Assembly: GCA_019634245.1 (NCBI GenBank)
Contig: JAHQVR010000140.1
Location: forward strand, 1-27,415
Reading direction: 5' to 3'
DNA from: Gammaproteobacteria bacterium
GTDB lineage: Bacteria > Pseudomonadota > Gammaproteobacteria > Granulosicoccales > Granulosicoccaceae
Length of the DNA stretch: 27,415 bases
Shown here: positions 7,515 to 15,053 of the stretch, in pieces
How positions within the stretch are numbered: position 1 is the stretch's first letter
Layout: every line of letters starts with the position of its first letter
Program-made: the position numbers and the translations under genes
Notes under the pieces: model-generated
Seen by the model: only the letters and a program-made list of their open reading frames with translations
What the model was told of the DNA's origin: nothing
Database searches by the model: none

Positions 7515-8677
7515 ATTTACTGGTTATCATCATAAAAGAGATTGTCGACAACTTACGGGACCGACAAACCCTGCTATATGCGCTGTTGTTTGGCCCTGTG
7601 TTGCTACCGGTATTGATCGGTGGCTCACTGGTGCTGAGTTTGAACCAATTTCAAATTGATTTTGATGAAGTTACCACTCTATCGGTAGACAACATCGACG
7701 CTGCGCCAAACCTTATTCGCTTTCTGGCAAATAATAATATAGACGCCACACCTGCACCGGAGAACTATAGAGATCTTATTCGCACCGGAGATCTTCCGGT
7801 GGTGCTCGAAATCACCGATGACTATGCGAAAGGGCTTCGCGCAGGTACACCGGCCCCCCTAACCGTTCACGCCAACGAAAGTGATAAGGCTTCCTCCAAG
7901 GCGGCACTAAAAATTGTATCGGTTCTGCGGGGCTACAAGCGCATGATCGATAGCTTAAGAATGCAACATCGAGGCATCGATCCTTCAGTATTTAGCAGTA
8001 TAGATATTATCGAAAACGACCTATCCACGGATGGCGCTCGCGGTCAGTTGATTGGCTCCTTGCTGCCGTTCCTATTTATTGTCTCTATGGTGTTGGGCGG
8101 TTTTTACCTGGCGATCGATACTACCGCTGGAGAGCGGGAGCGGGCCTCGCTCGAACCATTGCTTACCCTGCCACTGTCTCGTAGCAAGTTGGTTCTCGGA
8201 AAATATGGCGCTACCTGGTGTTTCGTTTTTCTCTCAGCGATCCTAACAGCACTAAGCATATTGCTTTTATTTCCGTTCATTCCGGTGGAATTGCTCGGGG
8301 CTCATATTAATTTCAATGGCAGCACTGTAGCGCGAGCCTTTCTTATGGTGAGTCCGCTAGTGTTTTTCGTTTCGGCGCTATTAATCACTGTGGCCGCTTT
8401 TACCAGAAGCACTAAAGAGGCTCAAACCTATTTAGGGTTGTTAATGGTGATTCCAATGGCACCATTTTTTGTATTGCAGTTTATAAACATCAAGTCAGCA
8501 GCCCTAACAATGATGCTACCCATGCTGTCTCAATACCAACTACTTGAGAAGATAGTTCTGCAAGAGCCTATTCCAATCTTGCACATAGGTTTATCCGTCG
8601 CTGGCACGTTGATCGGCGCAGCGCTACTGCTGACTTTGGCAGTGAGGCTATATCAGCGAGAGCGCATCCTGTTCTAA
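7511..8677 (+). CDS. ABC-2 type exporter permease, NatB-like
   Basis: A 388-residue membrane subunit partnering the ATPase before it. The N-terminus (RDRQTLLYALLFGPVLLPVLIGGSLVL) is the first transmembrane helix. A large extracytoplasmic domain of ~140 residues follows, then LIGSLLPFLFIVSMVLGGFYLAIDTTAGERERASLEPLLTLP, where the cytoplasmic ERERxxLEPLL(T/S)LP stretch is characteristic of NatB/YhaP permeases. Four further hydrophobic segments occupy residues ~230-375, ending RLYQRERILF. Translation starts at GTG inside the ATPase stop (GTGA). No intrinsic terminator is obvious after the stop. The neighbouring spondin gene begins about 400 bases on and is probably a separate unit. Confidence 0.88.
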   Translation: MNLLVIIIKEIVDNLRDRQTLLYALLFGPVLLPVLIGGSLVLSLNQFQIDFDEVTTLSVDNIDAAPNLIRFLANNNIDATPAPENYRDLIRTGDLPVVLEITDDYAKGLRAGTPAPLTVHANESDKASSKAALKIVSVLRGYKRMIDSLRMQHRGIDPSVFSSIDIIENDLSTDGARGQLIGSLLPFLFIVSMVLGGFYLAIDTTAGERERASLEPLLTLPLSRSKLVLGKYGATWCFVFLSAILTALSILLLFPFIPVELLGAHINFNGSTVARAFLMVSPLVFFVSALLITVAAFTRSTKEAQTYLGLLMVIPMAPFFVLQFINIKSAALTMMLPMLSQYQLLEKIVLQEPIPILHIGLSVAGTLIGAALLLTLAVRLYQRERILF

Positions 8678-9079
8678 CACACTAAAGCTGAACTAATCCG
8701 CTGTTGGTAACTCACCGTCGCAGCGCTTAGCCCCTGTATTTTGGCTCCCTTCATTCGTACTAGCCGCTAAAGTGGTGCCGCACTCCAGCGCCCGCGTGCC
8801 TTTCAGCCTTGTAGAAGCGTATCAGTGAACTGCTTAGACAAGCCAGATGCATCTTCTAAAAGCATTTGATCTCGAGCCTCCTCCTAGAGTTTTAGTGCCG
8901 ACCATTTGCTCACCACAAATTCCTGTCTGATCGCTTAAACAATACACCATGAAGTATCTGTTCAACTCTTGTTACACATTTGTGACAACTCAGGCACTGG
9001 TCCGGCGTCATAGATCCAGCTCATTAACAACAAGGCATGGGCTGAAGCCATTCTAACTGTTCAAGATATAGGAAATCAG
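8678..9079. other. 402-base intergenic gap upstream of the spondin gene
   Basis: No RNA gene, insertion sequence or attC-like structure was recognised. It contains TTGTTACACATTTGTGACAA around 8972-8991, an imperfect inverted repeat that might be a regulator site. On the - strand a 20-codon ORF (8803-8865) is preceded by AGGAGGAGG, a very strong ribosome-binding sequence about 11 bases from its ATG. No good promoter with matched -35 and -10 was found for the spondin gene. Confidence 0.4.
9070..9073 (+). promoter_or_regulatory. Ribosome binding site of the spondin gene
   Basis: AGGA with six bases to the ATG at 9080. It fixes the start in front of a clean signal peptide. Confidence 0.6.
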
Positions 9080-10066
9080 ATGAAATTCAAATACTTAATA
9101 GGAGCCAGTGCAAGCGTACTCGCCCTAGCAACTGCCTCACAAGCAACCGCAGCCGATTATCACGTCACGGTTACCAACCTTACGTCAGGCATACACTTCA
9201 CACCACTGATCGTGGCCACGCACAACCCATCAGTTGCCATGTTTAGTTCCGGTACGCGAGCCTCAGAGCAACTGCAAGCAATTGCTGAAGGTGGCGATAT
9301 ATCAGGCATGGCGAGTTTACTCGAGAGTATCGGCGCTGGTGTCGCAACCGGGGACGGTTTGGTCGCCCCAAGCATGAGTGCGGATTTTATGGTCAGCGGA
9401 AACCCAGGCGATGTATTATCACTGGCTGGAATGTTGTTACCGACCAATGATGGCTTTGTCGGATTGAATTCGGTTCATTTACCACAAGGATCAATGACCT
9501 ACAGCTACAACGCCAATGGCTATGACGCAGGCACCGAAGGTAACGATGAAGTGATTGGTAGTGGTGCACCCGGTGAAGCTGGTTTCCCAGCACCCCCACC
9601 TATTGTTGCTTCAGGTACCGGAACAGGTGCATCTGGTATTCATGTTCCGGCAGAAGGCTATGTACACATTCACAGAAATGTGATCGGTGATCTAGATCCT
9701 AATGGAGGTGTGAGCGACATCAACGCTGCCGTGCACCGCTGGCTGAACCCGGTGGCCAGAGTCACCATTACAAGAATGGGTGATGGATCAACAGGTGCAG
9801 TATCTGCAGTTAACGATCTACGCGGACAAACCTACTCGAGCACCGCTGTCGAAATTTTCTGGCAACCCGCCACGACTGCGGCTGGACACATCACTGGTTA
9901 TGAAGTTTCTATTAATGGCGAGGTGGTCGCTAGCATCGACGGTCAAAGCTACTTTCAAGATGGATTGAGCCCAGCAACTGATTATATGTTTCAGGTGACC
10001 GCTATGGATAGCAACGGAAACCGTGGGGAGCCGGCTAGCATTACGCTGCGCACTAACGACAACTAA
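9080..10066 (+). CDS. Secreted spondin-domain protein with C-terminal fibronectin III domain
   Basis: A 328-residue exported protein. The signal peptide MKFKYLIGASASVLALATASQATA is cleaved before ADYHVTV. Residues ~25-235 match the bacterial spondin domain: VTVTNLTSGIHFTPLIVATH near the start, AEGGD, PGDVLSLAGMLLPTNDGFVGLN, and a late HIHRNVIGD before a second beta segment. Residues ~240-328 are a fibronectin type III domain (TAVEIFWQPA, ITGYEVSING, LSPATDYMFQVTAMDSNGN). Spondin domains in animals are adhesive; in bacteria they occur in secreted proteins of poorly known role. The Fn3 tail suggests extracellular or surface binding. There is no anchor, so it is periplasmic or secreted. It is followed by a hairpin and a two-component system that might control it. 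Confidence 0.87.
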   Translation: MKFKYLIGASASVLALATASQATAADYHVTVTNLTSGIHFTPLIVATHNPSVAMFSSGTRASEQLQAIAEGGDISGMASLLESIGAGVATGDGLVAPSMSADFMVSGNPGDVLSLAGMLLPTNDGFVGLNSVHLPQGSMTYSYNANGYDAGTEGNDEVIGSGAPGEAGFPAPPPIVASGTGTGASGIHVPAEGYVHIHRNVIGDLDPNGGVSDINAAVHRWLNPVARVTITRMGDGSTGAVSAVNDLRGQTYSSTAVEIFWQPATTAAGHITGYEVSINGEVVASIDGQSYFQDGLSPATDYMFQVTAMDSNGNRGEPASITLRTNDN

Positions 10067-10104
10067 TCGAACGCATCGAAAAGCTGTGATTGTCCGAAAA
10101 TCTG

Positions 10105-10133
10105 CGCATGGGTGGGTAATTCTCGCCCATGCG
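10105..10133 (+). terminator. Hairpin after the spondin gene, possible weak terminator
   Basis: CGCATGGG at 10105-10112 pairs perfectly with CCCATGCG at 10126-10133 around a 13-base loop, 39 bases after the spondin stop. No T-run follows on either strand, so it may act as a transcript-stabilising or partial terminator. The 3' arm contains the ATG at 10129 that opens the regulator frame, which argues against that ATG as a start. Confidence 0.4.
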
Positions 10134-10239
10134 TAGTGGTTCTGAGGAACAGGTATCAATCTCCCTCAATCCAGTGCACTTCGGGAACTTTCCCCTCACG
10201 CTAAGCTCTCAACTGCTGTGTCCTCAGCCCCAGTCTGCC

Positions 10240-10953
10240 ATGCATCATCTACCCCCGCATCAAGTTCTGCTCGTTGAGGACGAGCCCGACATCGCAAGTG
10301 TTCTACAACTGCATCTATCGGAGTTGGGCACTTCAGTGACCCACGCTATGGATGGAGTTTCGGGGCTAGCGGAGGCGCTACATGGAAACTGGTCATTGAT
10401 TCTTCTGGATCTTAATCTTCCGAGGCTCGACGGTATTGAGATCTGTAAACAAATTCGACGGTTTCATCCGCTGCTACCCATCATGATGATTACAGCCAGG
10501 GCGACTGAACAAGACCGTCTGAAAGGGTTCGAGCACGGTGCTGATCACTACATTAGCAAACCGTTTAGCGTCATAGAGCTTATGGCGCAAATTAAGGCCG
10601 TTCTTCGGCAGGTAGAACATCGCCGAGTCAGTATTGACAGACCTATTGTTAGCGACACCATCAGCATTGGGGAGCTTGTACTCACTCCAAAATTACACAA
10701 AGCCAGCATAGCTGGCGAAGAGGTGTCACTAACGGCACGAGAGTTTGATCTACTACTGTATTTTGCCAAATCACCCGGCTGTGTGTTTAGTCGTCAACAG
10801 CTATTGGAAGATGTCTGGGGTTATACGCACAAAGGCTACATGCATACGGTGAATAGTCATATCAATAGACTGCGCGCCAAAATAGAACCTGATCCTGCGA
10901 AACCGTCTTATATACAGACCGTATGGGGCGTAGGCTACAAGCTGTCACCCTGA
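10240..10953 (+). CDS. OmpR/PhoB-family response regulator
   Basis: A 237-residue DNA-binding response regulator. The receiver domain begins VLLVEDEPDIASVL with its acidic pair, has the phospho-acceptor Asp near residue 57 in LILLDLNLPRLDG, Thr in MMITARA, and the conserved Lys near 107 in YISKPF. The winged-helix effector domain (~145-237) has the typical LTAREFDLLLYFAKSPG, FSRQQLLEDVWGY, VNSHINRLRAKIE and VWGVGYKL. I chose the ATG at 10240 because the receiver fold starts right after it; upstream in-frame residues from 10129 lie in a hairpin and are not domain-like. The stop codon shares its last base with the kinase start (TGATG), so both are made from one message. Confidence 0.93.
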   Translation: MHHLPPHQVLLVEDEPDIASVLQLHLSELGTSVTHAMDGVSGLAEALHGNWSLILLDLNLPRLDGIEICKQIRRFHPLLPIMMITARATEQDRLKGFEHGADHYISKPFSVIELMAQIKAVLRQVEHRRVSIDRPIVSDTISIGELVLTPKLHKASIAGEEVSLTAREFDLLLYFAKSPGCVFSRQQLLEDVWGYTHKGYMHTVNSHINRLRAKIEPDPAKPSYIQTVWGVGYKLSP

Positions 10954-12497
10954 TGCGCTCATTATTTTCTCAACTGTTAGTCGGCATTACCCTTCTTTTG
11001 TTAGTTTCCGGTTCCACTGTATTTTGGCTCAGTTACCAGAGTCAAAATCAATATCATCTAGAGCTGAATCAACAGCTTCACGAACCGGTTGCGATGTATA
11101 TTGCGCAAAACGCTAATCTCGCCATTGGCAACACTGTCAGCACGGAGCGTTTAAAAGCGCTTTCTGATCATTTAATGATGTTAAACCCAAGTGTTGAAGT
11201 ATATGCACTCGACACACTGGGAAACATTAGCGCCACGGCTAGTGACAATGCACCTCTCAAGCGTAACCGGATAGACATGTCTGCTGTTCATCACTATTTA
11301 AGCGATCAAAGACAACTGCCCTTACTAGCAGAAAATCCACTGTACAATGACGACAAAACAATCTTCTCAGCCTTTCCAATCTATCCCGAAAATACAGTAG
11401 ACAACAGACCTGACCAAACTACGGAACCGATAGGCTATGTGTATGTGGTGTTGGCAAGTCAGCAGAAACTATCGCTACGAGATGGATTGGCATCCCATTC
11501 CAGTAGCCGATCGCTTGCCTACTCCCTGATCAGTATTTTGTTGATTACTGCACTGGCCGCCGGATCGTTATTTTTCTTATTGACTCGACGACTTCGGAAA
11601 TTGCGCCTTCGATTATCAAAACACATGAAAAACTTGTCCATAGAAGGACACGTTTCACACATGTCTAATCCAGTTGATGAGCTGGACGAGCTAACCACGG
11701 CCTATGAATCGATGACGCGGGCATTACAGCTAAAAAACCAACAGTTGCAACAAGCCGATTCATCACGCCGCGAGCTTTTCGCCAGTGTTTCCCATGATCT
11801 ACGCACACCTCTGACAACGTTACAAAGCTATTTGGAGACTTTGATCTCTCATGGCGATCGGTTCGACGGTGAGGAACGGGCTCGGTATTTACACACAGCC
11901 TTTAATCACACTCAACGACTGAGATCATTGATAGCAGATCTATTTGAACTTACGCAGTTAGATAACGGCGATATGAGGCCTCAATTCGAAACCTTTTCAT
12001 TGTTGGAGCTTACCCATGATATTGTGCAGGACTATGCGCCCAGTTGTGAAGAAACTGGCAAGCGCTTGCAAGTGATTGCCAATAGTTCGGAGCATAGTCA
12101 CCCACAGCCAAACGCATTGCTTGTTCAAGCTGATATCGCCATGACAACACGGGTACTTACTAATCTTCTGAGTAATGCACTCAAGCACACCTATTGTGAC
12201 GATCTGATTACCATAGAAATCAGTCAACGACCCAATCAGAAAATCGCAGTCTCTTTTAGTGACACAGGATCTGGCATTAGTTTGGCCAAGCAGGAACAAA
12301 TAAACTCCAACCAATCCTACACGGCATGGAAACGTGTCTATGGTGTGGGGGGTGGGCTTGGATTGCGTATCGTACAACGCCTGTTAGATCTGCATGACAG
12401 TGGTTTAAAGGTGACTAGTGAACCTGGAAAAGGAACCCGATTTCAGTTTTCCTTACCGGCTGCTTCGCGCTCAGACTTAGGCCTTGCGTATAATTAA
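10953..12497 (+). CDS. Sensor histidine kinase, partner of the OmpR-type regulator
   Basis: A 514-residue inner-membrane kinase. The first transmembrane helix is at ~10-29 (VGITLLLLVSGSTVFWL), a periplasmic sensor of ~155 residues follows, and the second helix is at ~188-211 (SLISILLITALAAGSLFFLL). A HAMP region follows, including NPVDELDELTTAYESM. The HisKA domain holds the phospho-accepting His near residue 281 in FASVSHDLRTPLTT. The ATPase domain has the N-box LTNLLSNALKH, G1 FSDTGSGIS and G2 GVGGGLGLRIV. All catalytic boxes look intact. The start is the ATG that overlaps the regulator stop; an in-frame ATG at 10923 would add ten residues. Neither sensor fold nor stimulus is recognisable. 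The spondin gene upstream is a candidate target or signal. Confidence 0.92.
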   Translation: MRSLFSQLLVGITLLLLVSGSTVFWLSYQSQNQYHLELNQQLHEPVAMYIAQNANLAIGNTVSTERLKALSDHLMMLNPSVEVYALDTLGNISATASDNAPLKRNRIDMSAVHHYLSDQRQLPLLAENPLYNDDKTIFSAFPIYPENTVDNRPDQTTEPIGYVYVVLASQQKLSLRDGLASHSSSRSLAYSLISILLITALAAGSLFFLLTRRLRKLRLRLSKHMKNLSIEGHVSHMSNPVDELDELTTAYESMTRALQLKNQQLQQADSSRRELFASVSHDLRTPLTTLQSYLETLISHGDRFDGEERARYLHTAFNHTQRLRSLIADLFELTQLDNGDMRPQFETFSLLELTHDIVQDYAPSCEETGKRLQVIANSSEHSHPQPNALLVQADIAMTTRVLTNLLSNALKHTYCDDLITIEISQRPNQKIAVSFSDTGSGISLAKQEQINSNQSYTAWKRVYGVGGGLGLRIVQRLLDLHDSGLKVTSEPGKGTRFQFSLPAASRSDLGLAYN

Positions 12498-12562
12498 TAA
12501 CACGAGTGCCGAGCGGATTTCGCCCACTCTATGAGCAGGTCGACTTGTTCTTCTTCAGTCAT
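12494..12562 (-). pseudogene. Head fragment of a lost gene, 22 codons
   Basis: Reading on the - strand from ATG 12562 gives MTEEEQVDLLIEWAKSARHS, then CY and a stop right at the end of the kinase gene. Its ATG overlaps by eight bases the stop of the reading frame before it (ATGACTGA), the arrangement of coupled operon genes. I read it as the beginning of a gene whose remainder was deleted. Protein family not recognised. Confidence 0.3.
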
Positions 12563-12656
12563 TGATGTGATTTTCTACGTTAGCAGGTAATTGTGCGCTG
12601 AGCTCCATGGCTCTTCGCGCATCAACTGCTTCGACTATACGTACGGTGGCTACTTC
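12555..12656 (-). pseudogene. Tail fragment of a lost gene downstream of tctC
   Basis: A - strand frame overlapping the tctC stop reads TEVATVRIVEAVDARRAMEL and ends in PANVENHIND and TGA at 12555. The pattern RIVEAVxARRAMELS has the helical look of an enzyme C-terminus, such as the last helix of Gfo/Idh-type oxidoreductases, but this is only a resemblance. It is short, has no start of its own, and begins where tctC ends, as expected after a deletion. Confidence 0.3.
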
Positions 12657-13597
12657 AGTCCCGCCAGTAATTCGGCTAAGTTTGCCTGGCGTCCAGACCA
12701 CATAGATTGCACTTCCTCCCGGGTCATGATCTTAATGGGCGATCCACCCGCTTTCATTTGTTTCTCCACCCGAGCATTGGCGAACATCTCAGGCACTTTG
12801 GCTGCCAGCATGTCAATAATGGCGGGTTCGGTTCCTACTGGAACCATAAGGCCACGATAGTTCACCGATGAATTGTCGACGTCATAACCAGCTTCTTTTA
12901 GTGTGGGAACATCTGGTAAAAATTCCTGATTGCGCTCAAGATCAGCTACAGCAAGAATTTTGATGTTACCCGCTTCTTGTGCACGAAAGGCATCCGATAA
13001 GTTGTTCATACCCCCAATCACATCACCAGCAATCACCGCTTTCATGGCTGCAGCACCACCACCTTTAGTGGGAATGTAGGCCATCTTCGCACTAGTGGCC
13101 TTTTCAAGCTGCAATGCTGCAATGTGATGACCAACGTATAAACCTGCGCCACTTAATGTCACTTTGCCAGGATTTTCCTTCGCGAAATCCACCAGTTCGT
13201 TAATGGAGTTATAGGGGCTGTCAGCTCCAACCACAACAACCGCAGGATCTGCTCCCCAGTTTGCGATGGGTTCAAAACTCGCAGAGGAGTACTTAACGCC
13301 ACCCTCAATCGATTGAGCGACAAAATGTGGGATGTTGTACGCCGCCATGGTATAGCCATCGTTTTCTGCTTCAGAAGCAAACCAGTTCCAACCCACACGT
13401 CCACCGGCACCAGGCTTGTTAACAACGACGATGGGCTGGCCAAGGTAGTTTTTGTTTGCAGCCATCATGGTCACGATACGGGTCTGAAAGTCGGTCGTCC
13501 CACCGGCTCCATACGACACCATCACAGAAATGGGTCGATCGGGATAATTAGCGGCCTGTACGGAACCCATGCTAAGTGCAGCTGCGGTTATTGCCAA
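12650..13597 (-). CDS. TctC/Bug-family solute-binding protein, start region damaged
   Basis: A periplasmic binding protein of the tripartite tricarboxylate transporter family, which captures carboxylates for a TctA/TctB permease. Motifs are YPDRPISVMVSYGAGGTTD near the N-terminus, IVVVNKPGAGGRVGWNWFA, LSGAGLYVGHHIAALQ, MAYIPTKGGGAAAMKAVIAGDV, and VPTLKEAGYDV near the end. The mature part is complete. The start is not normal: only the hydrophobic and cleavage part of the signal peptide remains (LAITAAALSMGSVQA). The frame is closed by TGA at 13631-13633 with no ATG or GTG and no ribosome binding site before it. The possible starts are TTG 13597 or ATG 13570, and the latter gives no signal peptide. 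Just upstream lies a TctA remnant, so export and expression are doubtful. Confidence 0.8.
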   Translation of the reverse strand: MAITAAALSMGSVQAANYPDRPISVMVSYGAGGTTDFQTRIVTMMAANKNYLGQPIVVVNKPGAGGRVGWNWFASEAENDGYTMAAYNIPHFVAQSIEGGVKYSSASFEPIANWGADPAVVVVGADSPYNSINELVDFAKENPGKVTLSGAGLYVGHHIAALQLEKATSAKMAYIPTKGGGAAAMKAVIAGDVIGGMNNLSDAFRAQEAGNIKILAVADLERNQEFLPDVPTLKEAGYDVDNSSVNYRGLMVPVGTEPAIIDMLAAKVPEMFANARVEKQMKAGGSPIKIMTREEVQSMWSGRQANLAELLAGLK

Positions 13598-13778
13598 CCA
13601 ATAGTGATGGCACGATTTGCTGTAAACGACTCAACCTGAATGGGATGAGTAAGGCCACCGCCATCGTTAGGGATAAACCGGCTGTAGCACCTAAAAGCAA
13701 CCCGTCTATCGGGCCTCCAAGTAACGATAGAAACGCTGCTGGCTCAAACTCGCCGCCCAAATAACTCAAAAATTCCAT
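13572..13778 (-). pseudogene. N-terminal remnant of a TctA transporter permease
   Basis: From ATG 13778 the - strand encodes MEFLSYLGGEFEPAAFLSLL, then GATAGLSLTMAVALLIPF, the first conserved block of TctA permeases (GLSxTMAVALLxPF). Homology stops after about 45 codons near 13640. The frame then runs through the signal-peptide DNA of tctC in another phase and ends at TAG 13572-13574. A normal TctA is about 500 residues, so more than 90 percent is missing, along with any tctB. The remnant stop lies one base before ATG 13570 of the tctC frame, so ribosomes finishing it could reinitiate there. It keeps the position of a first gene divergent from the LacI-type regulator. Confidence 0.6.
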
Positions 13779-13839
13779 ACAGAACTTCAGTCGCAATCGA
13801 TGGATGAATCGAACTCATAGTAAAGACTGAAAACAAAAA

Positions 13840-13853
13840 TGTAAACGTTTTCA
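13840..13853. promoter_or_regulatory. LacI/GalR-family operator
   Basis: TGTAAACGTTTTCA matches the LacI/GalR-family consensus TGNAANCGNTTNCA at every fixed position, including the central CG. It sits between the divergent TctA remnant and the LacI-type gene and overlaps the place of that gene's -35. It is thus placed to control both directions, including autoregulation. Confidence 0.8.
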
Positions 13854-13871
13854 GTTTTGGGCCAAAATAGG

Positions 13872-13877
13872 TATAGT
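13872..13877 (+). promoter_or_regulatory. -10 box of the LacI-type regulator gene
   Basis: TATAGT follows the operator. The 17-base-spaced -35 would be TTTCAG (13849-13854), a weak match inside the operator. The GTG at 13884 is only six bases further, so the message would be leaderless or nearly so. Confidence 0.4.
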
Positions 13878-13883
13878 AATTTC

Positions 13884-14921
13884 GTGAACAGGAAGCCTCG
13901 AAATAAAGGTGCACCCGGTATTGTTGAAGTGGCCAAGCGCGCCAATGTGTCTGCAGCCACAGTATCCCGCTATTTCAATCATCCAAAACTGGTACGGGGT
14001 ACGACCCGTTTAAAAATTGAAAAAGCCGCTATGGATCTTGGCTACATCCGGGACAGGTTAGCGGGTTCGATGCATGCACGTTTCAGTGGCAGCATAGGGC
14101 TTATCGTCCCCTCTATTAATAACGCGATGTTTGCAGAGCTCATTGAAGCGCTGTCCAGCCAGCTGCAGCGACACGACCGCACTACGCTGGTTGCCAGTCA
14201 TAACTACGACTTAGATATGGAAGTCGGTATTGTGCGCTCGCTGCTAGAGCGCCGCATCGATGGTGTGGTGCTAGTAGGAAAAGATCATCATGACGCCGCC
14301 TTAGAGATGCTCAGCTTGCGTGAAGTACCCATTGTCTCAGTGTGGAACTATCACCAATCGCAAACGATGTCATGTGTTGGCTCAGATAATAGAGACGCAG
14401 CACGAGCTGTTGCTCAACACTTGATAACACTGGGTCATAGTGATATCGCTTTATTCTTTCCAGACACTCAACTGAATGATCGCGCCCGCGATAGGATGAA
14501 TGGCGTATTAAGCGCTTTAGCATCAGCTAATATCGACTTGGATGAAAAGCGCATCATCAACTGCTCCTACAGCGTGCCAGAATCAAAACAGCGTGCCCTT
14601 GAGCTTTTGTCCTCAAGTAACAGACCCACCGCGATTCTATGCGGCAATGACGTCATCGCTCATGGTGTTATCTATGCGACTCAACAACTCCATCTAAGTG
14701 TACCGAAAGATATCTCAATCGCCGGTATTGGTGACTTCGCAGGCTCCGCTGAAATTGAACCCTCCCTGACCACCGTTCGACTCCCCGCCCGCCGTATTGG
14801 CGTGCAGGCAGCTGATTTAGTGATCAAACAATCCGAGTCAACCAAACCCATCATCGAACACATTAAAATTGAAGCGGAGTTCAAATTGCGTCACTCAACG
14901 GCTCAAGCTGATACTGCTTAG
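13884..14921 (+). CDS. LacI/GalR-family transcriptional regulator
   Basis: A 345-residue repressor-type regulator. The helix-turn-helix is at ~11-55: IVEVAKRANVSAATVSRYFN followed by the hinge-helix region KIEKAAMDLGYIRDRLA. The remainder is a periplasmic-binding-protein-like sensor domain: IGLIVPSINNAMFAELI, RIDGVVLVG, VPIVSVWN, DNRDAARAVAQHLITLGH, PTAILCGNDVIAHG, and DISIAGIGDFAGSAEIEPSLTTVRLP. GTG 13884 (MNRKPRNKG) is preferred because the -10 box lies immediately before it; a TTG at 13857 would sit upstream of that promoter. It diverges from the damaged TctA/TctC genes across a consensus operator and probably controlled their expression in response to a carboxylate or sugar acid. The ligand cannot be read from the sequence. 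Confidence 0.92.
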   Translation: MNRKPRNKGAPGIVEVAKRANVSAATVSRYFNHPKLVRGTTRLKIEKAAMDLGYIRDRLAGSMHARFSGSIGLIVPSINNAMFAELIEALSSQLQRHDRTTLVASHNYDLDMEVGIVRSLLERRIDGVVLVGKDHHDAALEMLSLREVPIVSVWNYHQSQTMSCVGSDNRDAARAVAQHLITLGHSDIALFFPDTQLNDRARDRMNGVLSALASANIDLDEKRIINCSYSVPESKQRALELLSSSNRPTAILCGNDVIAHGVIYATQQLHLSVPKDISIAGIGDFAGSAEIEPSLTTVRLPARRIGVQAADLVIKQSESTKPIIEHIKIEAEFKLRHSTAQADTA

Positions 14922-14998
14922 CCGAGGCATAACCTCACGATTAAAAACCAAGGCAACTGCAGACAAATCGATGTGCTTTAGCTACTGTAGCACCAGGG

Positions 14999-15053
14999 CA
15001 GCGGCGCGACATCAGGAATTACAGACTAACGATCACAAACCAAAGCGCCGCTG
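14999..15053. repeat. 9-bp inverted repeat in the convergent 3' region
   Basis: CAGCGGCGC at 14999-15007 is a perfect inverted repeat of GCGCCGCTG at 15045-15053 across 37 bases, spanning the end of the - strand operon. A shorter hairpin, GTGCT (14973-14977) with AGCAC (14989-14993), lies beside it. Together they may end transcription of the convergent units. Neither carries a T-run, so they are weak as intrinsic terminators. Confidence 0.3.

Noticed and set aside
8697..8708. 12-base match AATCCGCTGTTG shared with the - strand near 27020
   Set aside because: Matches of this length are expected by chance in a window of this size, and flanking sequence does not match.
8678..9079. Integron attC site, tRNA or insertion-sequence end in the gap before the spondin gene
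   Set aside because: No paired core sites, cloverleaf, terminal repeats or transposase fragments could be seen.
12591..12860. + strand frame of 89 codons
   Set aside because: Antisense to the TctC-family gene, which has strong family motifs.
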